DNA of 57,862 nucleotides. It comes from an uncultured Alphaproteobacteria bacterium. Its GTDB lineage: Bacteria; Pseudomonadota; Alphaproteobacteria; RF32; CAG-239. The stretch lies in contig CALXTE010000011.1 in NCBI GenBank assembly GCA_944391345.1, forward strand, positions 1-57,862, read 5' to 3'. The notes under the pieces are model-generated. The model did not search any database. It had not been told where the DNA came from and was given only the letters and a program-made list of their open reading frames with translations. Below are positions 9,519-18,764 of this stretch, piece by piece. How positions within the stretch are numbered: position 1 is the stretch's first letter; each line of letters starts with the position of its first letter. The position numbers and the translations under genes were made by a program.

Positions 9519-10256
9519 ATGTATCATTCTAAATATTTTATTTTTATGGGAAATATTATACTTACCGAAAAAATTTATGCCAGTGCGAATTTTAAGACGA
9601 TGGTGACGAATTTTGCAGCTTATATGTTGCATCAATATATTCGGACCAATCGCAAAGAACTGAAAATTCAGCAAATCGGTGAAAGAATTTATTATGACGA
9701 TGGGCAAGTTGTAGAAAAGACGCTTAGTCGAGCCATTACCTTTTCAATTCCTCGTGAAAATTTTGCTTTTCCGGCAGACAGAAAACTGATGGTTTATGAA
9801 GTGGTTGATAAGCTTCCTGACGAGAAACCATTTTTTACAATTCAGATTGTGGGTGTTGGTGCCAGCGGTTTGTTTTTGCCGATTGTTCCTTCTTTGTTGG
9901 CAAATGCGGCAAAACGTCGGCTGCGCTATTGGTCGGCTGATATGCGGATAGACATTTGTTTTCAGCATTTTTATTCTCAAGGGAGTTTTGTTCTTAATCG
10001 TGAGCGTATCTCCTTGTTTGATGCCGAGCAGCATATTTATACAGCTGCTGAGGCTCAGGTATCTGTTCATCCGCGCTTTTGTGACAAAGTCAAAGAAGCT
10101 GCCGCACGTGGTTGTGAGCATTTTTTGATAAGTGAAACTAATCGTCATCCGACACCTTTGGAAGGAAAATTTTATCTTTTGCCTCGTTCAACCTATGAGG
10201 CCTGGGCAAAACATGCCGTAAAAAGAGGAACTTTGTGGGATAGACTTTGGCGGTGA
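9519..10256 (+). CDS. Hypothetical protein
   Basis: A soluble-looking protein of 245 residues (236 if the second ATG at 9546 is used; neither has a clear ribosome-binding site). I recognise no family. It is rich in charged and aromatic residues with one moderately hydrophobic stretch at about 120-135 (VGASGLFLPIVPSLL), and it ends in a basic C-terminus. It is a single transcription unit, with its own promoter-like sequence upstream and a bidirectional terminator shared with the convergent helicase gene downstream. Base composition matches the surrounding chromosome, so it is probably a native gene. Confidence 0.7.
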   Translation: MYHSKYFIFMGNIILTEKIYASANFKTMVTNFAAYMLHQYIRTNRKELKIQQIGERIYYDDGQVVEKTLSRAITFSIPRENFAFPADRKLMVYEVVDKLPDEKPFFTIQIVGVGASGLFLPIVPSLLANAAKRRLRYWSADMRIDICFQHFYSQGSFVLNRERISLFDAEQHIYTAAEAQVSVHPRFCDKVKEAAARGCEHFLISETNRHPTPLEGKFYLLPRSTYEAWAKHAVKRGTLWDRLWR

Positions 10257-10268
10257 GTTATGTGTTAG

Positions 10269-10301
10269 AAAAAACGCGTTCCTTGAGGAACGCGTTTTTT
10301 T
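10269..10301. terminator. Bidirectional terminator
   Basis: AACGCGTTCC and GGAACGCGTT form a perfect stem around TTGA, flanked by A and T runs on the two sides. It serves the convergent genes ending at 10256 and 10303. Confidence 0.85.
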
Positions 10302-10302
10302 G

Positions 10303-12678
10303 TTATACGGCTTTTACGTAATCTTTCATCAGTCTTTTATAACCGGCTTTGTCAAAAATGATTTCAAGCTTGTTGCCTTCGATATTTTTGACGCGCCCGT
10401 AGCCAAAGCTTTCGTGATAAACACGGGCGCCGATGGCTATGCTGGAAGTTTTATTTTTAGCCTCTTGCCGGGCTTTATTCATGTTTGTCCATGAATTATA
10501 GCCTTGATAGCTGTTGTTATATTGGCGGGTATAGCGATAATCGGAACCGCCCGAGTCATACTCATATTCGCCGAATTCATCCGGTGTTGTTTTGCTTTTG
10601 CCCCAATAGCCACCACGGTTGTTATCGTAACGGGTTTCACGCTGGAAATAATTAACGGTTTGGTTGCTTAATTCAATATTAGCCGGCGGAAGCTCATTAA
10701 TAAAGCGCGACGGAATGTTGTTTTGCCATTGGCCATAAACGCGGCGGTTTAAGGCGGTTGTAATATATAATTCCTTTCTGGCGCGGGTGATGGCGACATA
10801 GGCCAAGCGACGCTCTTCCTCCAGAGAATCGGCTCCGCCTTCATCCAGACTGCGCTGGTGTGGAAACAGCCCTTCTTCCCAACCGGGGAGAAAGACTAAG
10901 TCAAACTCCAGACCTTTGGCCGAGTGCAAAGTCATTAAGGTGACTTTGTCTTTATCTGTTTCATCATCATTATCCATGACAAGGCTGACGTGTTCCATAA
11001 AGTCTGACAGTGTGGGGAACTTGTCATGATCGCTCATGACGTTGATTAATTCTTTTAAGTTTTCCAATCTTCCTGGGGCCTCTGCAGATTTGTCGTTTTT
11101 AAGGCTCTCAATATAGCCCGAATCTTCAAGAATTAATCCGGCCAACTCGTCGGGGGTGATGCTTTGATTGGCAGTGCGCCAGTCCTTGAACAAGCTCATT
11201 AAGTTTGATAAGGCGGTTTTGGCTTTGCCGGTTACCAGTCCTTCCGCAAGTTGTTTTTCGACGGCCATATACAGCGAAATATGCTCTGCTTGGGCGGTTT
11301 GATAAAATTTTTCAATGCTTTTGGCGCCAATGCCTCTTGCCGGTTTATTAATGATGCGTTCAAAAGCCAAATCATCGTGCGGTTGCAATACAACTCTGAA
11401 ATAAGCAATTGCGTCGCGAATTTCGGCTCTTTCATAAAACTTGGGTCCTCCGATAACCTGATAAGGTATAGATTCTGATATAAATTTTTCTTCAAACTCG
11501 CGGGTTTGAAAGGCGGTGCGGACCAAAACCGCAATCTGGGCGTATTGATAGCCGTTGCGGACATGGTTATCAATTTCTTCGGCAATGTAATTGGCTTCTT
11601 CTTCACCGCTGTATAAACTCGTGATTTTTATTTTATGATTTTCGGCGCTCAGAGCCGGACTATTCTCTGCAACTTTTAAGGTTTTGCCCAGACGACCTTG
11701 GTTGTGGCTGATTAATGCCGAGGCTGCGGCCAAAATATTTGCGGTTGAGCGGTAGTTGCGCTCCAAGCGGACAATTTTGGCGTCCGGAAAGTCTTTGTTA
11801 AACCGCAGAATGTTTTCAATTTCAGCTCCGCGCCATGAGTAAATTGATTGGTCGTCATCGCCCACGCAGCATAAGTTGCGATGTTTTTGTGACAATAGTC
11901 GCAAGAGCAGATATTGGCTGACGTTGGTGTCTTGGTACTCGTCAACCATGATATATTTGAATTTTTCTTGATAAGAGGCCAAAACATCGTTATGTGAGAG
12001 CAAAATGGTCAGCGTGTGCAAAATGATGTCGCCAAAGTCAACACAATCAAGCTCAATCAGTCGGGCTTGGTATTTTTCATAAATATCAGTCAGAATGTTT
12101 GCTTTGTAGTCTTGTTTGATTTTATCTATGGTCAGGCCTTTATCTTTCCAGCGCTGGATGCTGTCGACAATGCTTTGCGGCGGATATTTTTTGTCATCTA
12201 TGCCTTCGGCTTCACAAATTTTTTTGACCAAGCGTTTTTGGTCGTCTTCATTCAAAATTGTAAAATTGCTGTTTAAGCCGACAAGTTCGGCGTGGCGGCG
12301 TAAAATTTTGACGCAAATGGAGTGAAAAGTGCCAAGCCAGACCGAATCGGCGGCTTCGCCAATCAAACCGTAAACACGTTCTTTCATCTCTTTGGCAGCG
12401 CGGTTGGTAAAAGTGACAACCAAGCATTCCCATGGTTGGGCTTTTCGGCAGCCTAAGAGATAAGCCAAGCGAGAGGTCAGAACCTTTGTCTTTCCCGTGC
12501 CGGCACCGGATAAAACCAAGACAGGGCCTTGAGTTGTGGTTACGGCTTCTCTTTGTTCCGGATTAAGCTCGTCAAGCCACGGAAAGTGAGGCTCGGTTAA
12601 GGCCGAGATGTTGTTATAAGTTGTCGGTGCGTTCTCTAATTCAGCTTCTGTCGCGCTTAAGTCAAATATATCTTCCAT
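10303..12678 (-). CDS. uvrD: UvrD/PcrA-type SF1 DNA helicase
   Basis: This 3'-5' helicase acts in nucleotide excision and mismatch repair and in removing RecA filaments and stalled polymerases. The 791 residues show Walker A GAGTGKT (about 58-64), VTFTNRAAKEM, the DEYQDTN box, GDDDQSIYSWRGA, NYRS, TLHSAKGLEFD and VAITRARKELYI in the canonical order. The last 45 residues (GARVYHESFGYGRV...) form the Tudor-like C-terminal domain found in PcrA/UvrD. Length and motifs are normal, and it is probably the housekeeping copy. A second, compact helicase of the same superfamily lies in the mobile element at 26587. Confidence 0.95.
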   Translation of the reverse strand: MEDIFDLSATEAELENAPTTYNNISALTEPHFPWLDELNPEQREAVTTTQGPVLVLSGAGTGKTKVLTSRLAYLLGCRKAQPWECLVVTFTNRAAKEMKERVYGLIGEAADSVWLGTFHSICVKILRRHAELVGLNSNFTILNEDDQKRLVKKICEAEGIDDKKYPPQSIVDSIQRWKDKGLTIDKIKQDYKANILTDIYEKYQARLIELDCVDFGDIILHTLTILLSHNDVLASYQEKFKYIMVDEYQDTNVSQYLLLRLLSQKHRNLCCVGDDDQSIYSWRGAEIENILRFNKDFPDAKIVRLERNYRSTANILAAASALISHNQGRLGKTLKVAENSPALSAENHKIKITSLYSGEEEANYIAEEIDNHVRNGYQYAQIAVLVRTAFQTREFEEKFISESIPYQVIGGPKFYERAEIRDAIAYFRVVLQPHDDLAFERIINKPARGIGAKSIEKFYQTAQAEHISLYMAVEKQLAEGLVTGKAKTALSNLMSLFKDWRTANQSITPDELAGLILEDSGYIESLKNDKSAEAPGRLENLKELINVMSDHDKFPTLSDFMEHVSLVMDNDDETDKDKVTLMTLHSAKGLEFDLVFLPGWEEGLFPHQRSLDEGGADSLEEERRLAYVAITRARKELYITTALNRRVYGQWQNNIPSRFINELPPANIELSNQTVNYFQRETRYDNNRGGYWGKSKTTPDEFGEYEYDSGGSDYRYTRQYNNSYQGYNSWTNMNKARQEAKNKTSSIAIGARVYHESFGYGRVKNIEGNKLEIIFDKAGYKRLMKDYVKAV

Positions 12679-12704
12679 TTATTACCCGCTGTTTGTAATA
12701 CTTC

Positions 12705-12733
12705 TTGTCTTTTTTGCTTGGCGATAATATATA
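12705..12733 (+). promoter_or_regulatory. Candidate promoter for the TPR-MoxR-DUF58 group
   Basis: TTGTCT and TATATA lie 17 bases apart, about 33 bases upstream of the TPR gene start, in the gap between divergent genes. Confidence 0.4.
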
Positions 12734-12766
12734 TTATATTAAAGTTGTTTGCAAAGGAGTTTTTAG

Positions 12767-13705
12767 ATGGCTGTTACAAATCAGGAAAAATATGTCGATA
12801 TACCGGCTCAAGTGGCTCAATTGGGCGATAATGCTTGGAAAAAAGGTGATTATGACGAAGCTCGCCGTCAGTATGTCGAAGCCGCCAAAATCTATGATGT
12901 TAATGAGGATTTTGTCGGCGAATCGCAAGTGATGTGTCGTTTGGGCGAACTGGAGCTCAGTTTGGAAAATTTTGAGGCGGCCGAAAAAGATTTTTCTTCT
13001 GCCAGCGCTTTGGTAAAGTCGTTGCCTGATTCCGAGACAGTGCTCGGTGATGTTTATATCAAACAAGCCAAACTCTATGTGGCTCAATATCAATTTGAAA
13101 AGGCTTTGGCCGCCGTGCGTCAAGCTCAAGATGTTTTGCAAGAGGGAAGTCCTTTGTTGCTCGGTGATGCTTATGACCAGGAAGCCTATATCTATTTGGT
13201 GATGGGAGAAGAAGCCAAAGCTTTGGAATCTTATCGCAAAGCCGCAAATTTGTTTCAGCAGGAAGGTGTTTCTTTGAAAGAAGCTTCTGTTTTGCGGGCG
13301 ATGGCTCGGATTATGATGAAAGCAAAAAGTTATGATAAGGCTCATGATTTGCTGGAAAAATGTCGTGCGCTCTATCGTGAAAACGGCGATATTCTCGGCG
13401 AAGCCAGCACTTTGTCGGCTATCGGTACTTTGCGCTTTGTTATCGGGGATATTGCCAATGCGCGTAAAGCTTTGATGAAGTCGGTCTTCTTATATGGAAA
13501 AGTGGAGCATCATTTTGCCGAGGCTGAGGCCCTTCTTTATTTGGCTCGGGTTGAAGCGGCTGATAAAGAGCAAGGCGATTTTGCGCGGGCTAAAGTTCAT
13601 TATAAAAAATCTATCGAGCTTTATGACTTTTTGCAAAATGCAACCATGAAAAATGCCGTGCTTGATGAATATAATGCTTTTTTGAAACGTGAAATGCTTG
13701 GTTAG
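12767..13705 (+). CDS. Tetratricopeptide-repeat protein
   Basis: Most of the 312 residues fall into TPR-like helix pairs, such as GDNAWKKGDYDEARRQY (about 22-38), LAEYQ-type units near 105-140 and YDKAHDLLEK near 190. TPRs are protein-binding scaffolds. There is no signal peptide or membrane segment, so it is probably cytoplasmic. The start has a strong AAAGGAG site. The stop is directly followed by the MoxR ATPase gene, so the two are probably co-transcribed. Its location suggests an adaptor for the MoxR-DUF58 pair; the binding partner is inferred from position only. Confidence 0.85.
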   Translation: MAVTNQEKYVDIPAQVAQLGDNAWKKGDYDEARRQYVEAAKIYDVNEDFVGESQVMCRLGELELSLENFEAAEKDFSSASALVKSLPDSETVLGDVYIKQAKLYVAQYQFEKALAAVRQAQDVLQEGSPLLLGDAYDQEAYIYLVMGEEAKALESYRKAANLFQQEGVSLKEASVLRAMARIMMKAKSYDKAHDLLEKCRALYRENGDILGEASTLSAIGTLRFVIGDIANARKALMKSVFLYGKVEHHFAEAEALLYLARVEAADKEQGDFARAKVHYKKSIELYDFLQNATMKNAVLDEYNAFLKREMLG

Positions 13706-13716
13706 TGAGGTTGATG

Positions 13717-14679
13717 ATGTCTGATGTTCGGAAAAATATTCTTGCGCTGAAAAATTATATGGAAACCCAGATTATCGGGCAGGAGTCCTTGGTAAAAAAA
13801 CTAATCATTACGCTTTTGGCCGATGGACATGCTTTGGTGGAAGGGGCGCCGGGGTTGGCTAAAACAAAGGCCATTAAAACTTTAGCGCAGTCGATTAATG
13901 CAAAATATAACCGTATTCAATTTACACCGGATTTGCTGCCGTCAGATATTACCGGAAGTGACATATATTTGGCTGCCAAAGGCGAATTTGAATTTCGTCC
14001 GGGGCCGATTTTTGCAAATTTGGTCTTGGCTGATGAAATTAACCGTGCTCCGGCAAAGGTGCAGTCTGCTTTGCTGGAGGCTATGGCCGAGCGTCAGGTT
14101 TCTATCGGCGGCAAAAAATATGTTCTTCCGCCTTTGTTTATGGTTATGGCGACACAAAACCCAATCGAACAAGAAGGAACTTATAATTTGCCGGAAGCGC
14201 AGCTGGACCGCTTTTTGATGTATATTAAAATCGGGCAACCGGATGCCGCCGCAGAGCGCAAAATCCTGTCTTTGGTTCGTGGTGAGGTTAAAAATCCTGA
14301 TATTACCTCTCCGGTTAAGCTTGCGGTTGAAGATATTTTGTCGGCGCGGCGTGAGGTGCTTAATGTTCACATGAGTGAAGCGATTGAGGAGTATCTTATT
14401 CAGCTTATCGCAGCGACTCGCCATCCCGAAAATTATGATAAAAAATTAGCGGGGCAGGTTCTGTACGGCGCAAGTCCGCGTGCGACCATTGCTCTTGACC
14501 GAGCCGCTAAAATCAATGCATGGCTCGAAGGCAGAGATTTTGTTTCGCCGGAAGATATTCATGCCGTGGTTTATGAAATTTTGCGTCATCGCTTAATCTT
14601 GACCTTTGAAGCTCAGGCTGAAGGCGTGACAACCGATGATGTTATCAGTGCATTATTGCGATTGGTTCCTCTGCCTTAA
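13717..14679 (+). CDS. MoxR-family AAA+ ATPase
   Basis: MoxR ATPases act as chaperone-like factors, usually together with DUF58 and von Willebrand A proteins, in maturation of metal or envelope complexes. The 320-residue protein has Walker A GAPGLAKT (residues 43-50), Walker B LVLADEIN, the sensor-1 region MATQNPIEQEGTY and the C-terminal lid. ATG 13717 is chosen because GAGG lies six bases upstream; ATG 13714 and a GTG at 13705 are alternatives. It sits between a TPR gene and a DUF58 gene with short gaps, which supports one operon. Confidence 0.93.
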   Translation: MSDVRKNILALKNYMETQIIGQESLVKKLIITLLADGHALVEGAPGLAKTKAIKTLAQSINAKYNRIQFTPDLLPSDITGSDIYLAAKGEFEFRPGPIFANLVLADEINRAPAKVQSALLEAMAERQVSIGGKKYVLPPLFMVMATQNPIEQEGTYNLPEAQLDRFLMYIKIGQPDAAAERKILSLVRGEVKNPDITSPVKLAVEDILSARREVLNVHMSEAIEEYLIQLIAATRHPENYDKKLAGQVLYGASPRATIALDRAAKINAWLEGRDFVSPEDIHAVVYEILRHRLILTFEAQAEGVTTDDVISALLRLVPLP

Positions 14680-14700
14680 TCTTAAACCGGAGCGGTAAGT

Positions 14701-15654
14701 ATGGTACTTAAGTCTCTGAAAAACAAAATTCTTGGTCATGCGCCGAAAGATAAAAGCGGCGAGGGGCTGTATGCAACTTTGGACGAGCTGATTGCCCAGC
14801 GTCAATATATTGCTTATTTGAAAAATTTTCATCAGCGGCTTAAAGTGTCTAATCAAGCCGGAGACGTGAAGTCAGCCTTTAAGGGACGCGGAATAGAGCT
14901 GGAAGAGCTGCGCAGCTATTCTTACGGCGATGATGTGCGCGATATTGATTGGCGCGTGACTGCACGCAAGCAAACGCCTTTTACTCGGGTTTATGCTGAA
15001 GAAAAAGACCGCGAAGTTTATGTCTTGCTTGATTTATCGCCCTATATGGCTTTTGGAACCAGAAAAGAGCTGAAATCTGTGGCGGCGGCAAAGCTGGCAG
15101 CTCTTGTCGGGTGGTTGTGTATGGAAAATCGCGATCGTTTCGGGGCTTTGATTTTTGACGGGACTCACTTAAGCTTTTTTAAGCCAAGCAGTAATCGGGC
15201 GCTTATGCCGGTTGTGCTCAAAAAAATATCTCAGGTTTCTCAAGCGATTTTGACAGCTGCACAAAAGCCGCAATATCTTCTTGATAAGGCTTTGAAAATG
15301 ATGCAAAGTTCTTTGAAAAATCCGGCGTCAATATTTGTTATCAGTGATTTTAGTTATTTTAACGAGTCGGTGCAGCTTAGTTTGTCGCAACTGGCTAGAA
15401 AGTCACGAGTCTGTTGTTTGGAGGTTTCTGATGTGTTGGAATTTTCTCCGCCGCCGGCCGGAGAATATATGATTGCTGATGCAAGTGGTAAAAACTTAAT
15501 CTTTAATACTGCAAATAAACCCTTTCGTGCTGAATATCAAGAATATTTTTATTCAAAGCGGAGCGTCGTCAAGGACTTTTGTCGGCGGTTTCGAGCCTTT
15601 TATATGTCGGTTCGCACGGATGTCGATCTCTATAAACAGTTGAAATTTTATTGA
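14701..15654 (+). CDS. DUF58 domain protein
   Basis: The 317-residue protein has the DUF58 core GRGIELEELRSYSYGDD followed by DIDWRVTAR (about 58-85), then a VWA-like fold beginning YVLLDLSPYMAFGT with a MIDAS-like DLS. The family is found beside MoxR genes and is thought to form part of a MoxR-dependent assembly system. There are no membrane segments. It lies 21 bases after moxR, preceded by a GGAGCGG-like site. The usual further partners (a membrane VWA protein of the BatA/B type and BatD) are not found downstream. Confidence 0.93.
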   Translation: MVLKSLKNKILGHAPKDKSGEGLYATLDELIAQRQYIAYLKNFHQRLKVSNQAGDVKSAFKGRGIELEELRSYSYGDDVRDIDWRVTARKQTPFTRVYAEEKDREVYVLLDLSPYMAFGTRKELKSVAAAKLAALVGWLCMENRDRFGALIFDGTHLSFFKPSSNRALMPVVLKKISQVSQAILTAAQKPQYLLDKALKMMQSSLKNPASIFVISDFSYFNESVQLSLSQLARKSRVCCLEVSDVLEFSPPPAGEYMIADASGKNLIFNTANKPFRAEYQEYFYSKRSVVKDFCRRFRAFYMSVRTDVDLYKQLKFY

Positions 15655-15670
15655 TTTTTTTAACGATTTA

Positions 15671-15699
15671 TTGACTTTTGCTTTTTAAAATGCTACATT
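15671..15699 (+). promoter_or_regulatory. Sigma70-like promoter for the TPR gene at 15742
   Basis: TTGACT and TACATT are separated by exactly 17 bases, about 43 bases upstream of the start codon. It suggests that the second TPR gene is transcribed separately from moxR-DUF58. Confidence 0.6.
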
Positions 15700-15741
15700 C
15701 TAATAGAATTATTCTGTAACTATAATTGAAAAGAGAATATC

Positions 15742-16701
15742 ATGGTAAAATCAAATGACAATAGTGCTTATAAAAGAGGGCAGGAATTACTTGATCAAGG
15801 ATTGTATCAGGAAGCGGTAGCGCAGTTTGATGAGGCGTTGGCCGAACAGCCCGATTCGTGGAAGACCCTTAACAGCAAAGGTTTTGCTTATCAAAAAATG
15901 AGCAAATATACGGAGGCTGTTGAGTGTTTTGACAAAGCTCTTGCGATTAATCCTCAGTCGGTTGAGGTATTAAACAACAAAGGAGTTACGCTGAGTATGC
16001 GCGGCCTTTATAAAGATGCTATCGCTTGCTTTGATCAGGCGGTGGCTGTTGATCCGACTTCTTTGGAGGCTTTGAACGGTAAGGCGATTGCTTTGCAACA
16101 TATGTTCTCTTATAAAGAAGCGCTCGATGTTTTGGAACAGGCTATGAAGATTGATCCGAAACATACGCAAACGCTTTTGAGTATTGCTGTTACGTTACAG
16201 AAACTTAAACAATATGAGCGAGCGATTTCTTTCTTTAAGAAAGTTTTATCCGTTGATCGTTCTAATATCAAAGCTTGGAACGGTGTGGGCGTTACCTATC
16301 AGTTAATGGGGGATAATAACTCTGCGCTCAAATGCTTTACAAAAATTCTTAATATTAACAGTCAGGAAATTCAGGCTTGGATTAGTATCGGTTTTGTTTA
16401 TCAGAAAATCGGTAAGTTTAATGATGCGCTGAAATGCTATAAAAAAGCGCAGATGGTTATTCATAACCGTTATCATCATAAATTGTATGATGGTTTGGCA
16501 AGCTGCTTAACCAAGCTTTCGGAATTTGACCAAGCTATTGAAATTTACAAACAAATCTTTCAGCGCGAAGAGGGCAAGAAAAAATGGGATGCCCAGCGTT
16601 CGATTAAGTTTGTTAATAAACTTAAGCGCAAAAAAGCAGTCGGCACACTTCAGCCGCCGACGGTTTCCGGTGGTGATACTCCGGCCACAGCTGCTAACTA
16701 G
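15742..16701 (+). CDS. Tetratricopeptide-repeat protein
   Basis: About seven canonical TPR units cover residues 8-270, with typical turns such as LYQEAVAQFDEAL, YTEAVECFDKALAINP and YKDAIACFDQAVAVDP. The C-terminal 35 residues are basic and then low-complexity. No signal peptide or membrane span is seen, so it should be a cytoplasmic scaffold. The start is preceded by AAAAGAG. It has its own promoter and terminator and is probably monocistronic. The partner cannot be read from sequence; the nearby MoxR-DUF58 pair is one possibility. Confidence 0.9.
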   Translation: MVKSNDNSAYKRGQELLDQGLYQEAVAQFDEALAEQPDSWKTLNSKGFAYQKMSKYTEAVECFDKALAINPQSVEVLNNKGVTLSMRGLYKDAIACFDQAVAVDPTSLEALNGKAIALQHMFSYKEALDVLEQAMKIDPKHTQTLLSIAVTLQKLKQYERAISFFKKVLSVDRSNIKAWNGVGVTYQLMGDNNSALKCFTKILNINSQEIQAWISIGFVYQKIGKFNDALKCYKKAQMVIHNRYHHKLYDGLASCLTKLSEFDQAIEIYKQIFQREEGKKKWDAQRSIKFVNKLKRKKAVGTLQPPTVSGGDTPATAAN

Positions 16702-16705
16702 TAAC

Positions 16706-16743
16706 AAAAAAAACACACCTTTTCTTAAAGGTGTGTTTTTTTT
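16706..16743. terminator. Bidirectional terminator
   Basis: ACACACCTT and AAGGTGTGT form the stem, with an A run on the left and a T run on the right. It separates the convergent TPR gene and the gene ending at 16750. Confidence 0.85.
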
Positions 16744-16749
16744 GTTAGT

Positions 16750-17325
16750 TTAGGCTGTAATTTGCTCTCTTGCAATGGTTTGTAAATAGCTTATGTCGCT
16801 GTTTGCCATTAATTTTAATGATGTCATTGTAAAATTATATCTTAATCTTATCATTAATTTTAAGGCTTGCAGGGGAAGTTCTCCATTAACTGTGGCTTGT
16901 GTAAGGCGAATTTCATTTTCGACATAGAACGGATATAAATTATCAATCATGTCAAAAAGTAAATTTGTTGGCAGTGTGCCTTCTATAATGGCATTTATAG
17001 CCATTTTTTCTCCTTTTGCTGAAAAAACACTATCGTTAAGGATTATCATGTTGAGAAATATGGGCGGAATTTCTCCTTTGACTGCGCTTCTGATGATAAG
17101 GTCTTGGCAGGGGAATGTAAGAAATTCGCCTTTTTTCCTTAATATTGATTTTAGAAGTTTTAATGGTAGGATTCCACTTATAATCGCTTTGACGATTAAG
17201 TACATTTGCGCATCTGTTAAGGAATAGAACTTTTTTGCCAAAGCCATTGCTTTTGTTTGAGCCGTCGGCGATTGAATATCAAACCCAAAAGCCTTAAGCC
17301 ATTTTTCTTTAAATAATTTTTCCAT
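16750..17325 (-). CDS. Hypothetical protein with a four-fold ~32-residue repeat
   Basis: No known family is recognised in the 191 residues. Four helical units recur with a core of G-x-(L/I)-P: GILP at 51, GEIP at 84, GTLP at 116 and GELP at 148, spaced 33, 32 and 32 residues. Each is preceded by an alanine-rich helix end and followed by a leucine/isoleucine helix (LKLLKSIL, IFLNMII, NLLFDMI, LQALKLMI). This suggests an alpha-solenoid binding protein. There is no signal peptide. It lies between two bidirectional terminators and is its own unit. Confidence 0.75.
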   Translation of the reverse strand: MEKLFKEKWLKAFGFDIQSPTAQTKAMALAKKFYSLTDAQMYLIVKAIISGILPLKLLKSILRKKGEFLTFPCQDLIIRSAVKGEIPPIFLNMIILNDSVFSAKGEKMAINAIIEGTLPTNLLFDMIDNLYPFYVENEIRLTQATVNGELPLQALKLMIRLRYNFTMTSLKLMANSDISYLQTIAREQITA

Positions 17326-17407
17326 AATTTTATTTTTTTGAGTTCATAATAATAGATTGTCTTTTTAATAATTGCTGAAAATTTGTTTTTGTCAAGTTGT
17401 TTCTAAG

Positions 17408-17446
17408 AAAAAAAGCTTATATTCTTGGTGAATATAAGCTTTTTTA
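17408..17446. terminator. Bidirectional terminator
   Basis: AAGCTTATATTC and GAATATAAGCTT form a long perfect stem with flanking A and T runs. It lies upstream of the gene at 16750-17325 and just after the minus-strand gene at 17463, whose transcript it should end. Confidence 0.8.
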
Positions 17447-17462
17447 CTGTTTGGAAAAAATC

Positions 17463-17822
17463 TTAAGCTGTGCGGACAGTGTAGATTGTGTTTTCACGGG
17501 TTAGGGGGTAGGTTATATACATACCGGCCTGTCGTGCTTGGCTCATTGCGGCATCAAGCAATCTTTGTTCCGGAGATTTCTGCCATTTATGGGTGTTGGC
17601 GTCTTTGAGTGTTTCTTCCGCAAAGGAAATTTTTTGGCGGATAGATTCTGTGGGGGCCAACCGGCGCAGGTCATTCAGGTTGTCGCGAAGCATTGGCACA
17701 AAATTTTCTTTATGTTTGGTTTTGAAGGCGATGATGTCTACCTGATCGGAGGTGCCTAACAAAATGAAGTTGTTTTGACTGTGCAGGTTTTCAACCGGAA
17801 TAAGTAATGTTTTCTTTTCCAT
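17463..17822 (-). CDS. Hypothetical protein
   Basis: A 119-residue protein with no recognised family. It begins with a short beta-like part (TLLIPVENLHSQNNFILLG), continues with a charged helical region (about 40-95) and ends with a short hydrophobic and polar tail. It lacks a signal peptide. A terminator directly follows it, and the next upstream gene is ctrA on the same strand, 165 bases away, so it could be transcribed alone or by read-through from ctrA. The start codon has only a weak upstream purine stretch. Confidence 0.65.
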   Translation of the reverse strand: MEKKTLLIPVENLHSQNNFILLGTSDQVDIIAFKTKHKENFVPMLRDNLNDLRRLAPTESIRQKISFAEETLKDANTHKWQKSPEQRLLDAAMSQARQAGMYITYPLTRENTIYTVRTA

Positions 17823-17987
17823 TTTTTTGGTGTTTTTAGGTTAATAATATTTAAAAAATTTGTTATCGGAGTGATTCTATATACTATATGGAAAATTTTG
17901 TCAAGAATTATTTTGTAGTGTTTTTAAATAATTAATCCGGCTTGCCTTTTGAGCAAACCGGATTGTGAGGCGTTCTTGGAAAAAAAA

Positions 17988-18674
17988 TTATTTCTTTTCG
18001 TCCGGATCACGCAGAACATAGCCGCGGCCCCAAACGGTTTCGATATAATTCTTGCCGCCCGAAGCTTTTTCAAGCTTCTTTCTTAACTTGCAGATGAAAA
18101 CGTCAATAATCTTTAATTCCGGTTCATCAATGCCGCCATAAAGGTGGTTCAAAAACTGGTCTTTGTTTAAGGTTGAGCCTTTGCGCAAAGAGAGGAGTTC
18201 CATAATTCCGTATTCTTTGCCGGTTAAGTGCAAGGTCTTATTTCCGACAGTGACGGTCTGGGTGTCAAGATTGACTTCAACATCGCCGGTGCGGATAATT
18301 GAATTGGAATGCCCTTTGGAGCGGCGAACAACTGCTTGAATACGAGCCAAAAGCTCTGATTTATCAAATGGTTTGGTCAGGTAGTCATCGGCACCATAGC
18401 CTAAGCCTTTGACCTTTTTATCCGGTCCGGTCAAGCCTGATAAAATCAGAACCGGTGTGTTTATCTTAGCGGCTCTCAAGTTCTTTAAAACTTCATAACC
18501 GTTCATGTCCGGCAACATCAAATCAAGAATAATGATGTCATAATCATAAAGTTTCCCGATTTCGAGACCGTCTTCGCCCAAGTCTGTCGTATCAACAATC
18601 ATGCCTTCTTTTTTCAGCATGGTTTCAATACTTTGTGATACTGCATAATCGTCATCAACCAGTAATACCCGCAT
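17988..18674 (-). CDS. ctrA: CtrA, cell-cycle response regulator
   Basis: CtrA is the essential OmpR-type master regulator of division, replication and often motility in alphaproteobacteria. The 228 residues have the receiver acidic pair Asp8-Asp9, phosphoacceptor Asp51 in [12 protein letters not shown], Ser79 and Lys101 in LTKPF. A winged-helix DNA-binding domain follows (about 125-222) containing [12 protein letters not shown] and the CtrA-typical [20 protein letters not shown]. This last segment distinguishes CtrA from other OmpR regulators. It is divergent from fliI, a pairing seen in several alphaproteobacteria. A palindrome at 18765 lies in the shared promoter region. Confidence 0.96.
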   Translation of the reverse strand: MRVLLVDDDYAVSQSIETMLKKEGMIVDTTDLGEDGLEIGKLYDYDIIILDLMLPDMNGYEVLKNLRAAKINTPVLILSGLTGPDKKVKGLGYGADDYLTKPFDKSELLARIQAVVRRSKGHSNSIIRTGDVEVNLDTQTVTVGNKTLHLTGKEYGIMELLSLRKGSTLNKDQFLNHLYGGIDEPELKIIDVFICKLRKKLEKASGGKNYIETVWGRGYVLRDPDEKK

Positions 18675-18764
18675 TCGTCTTCCTCCGCCTAAAAATGATG
18701 TTCTTTTTCTATGGACTCATCTTATTCTTATTTTATTTAATTGTTAATAGTCTCAATCGCTCCT

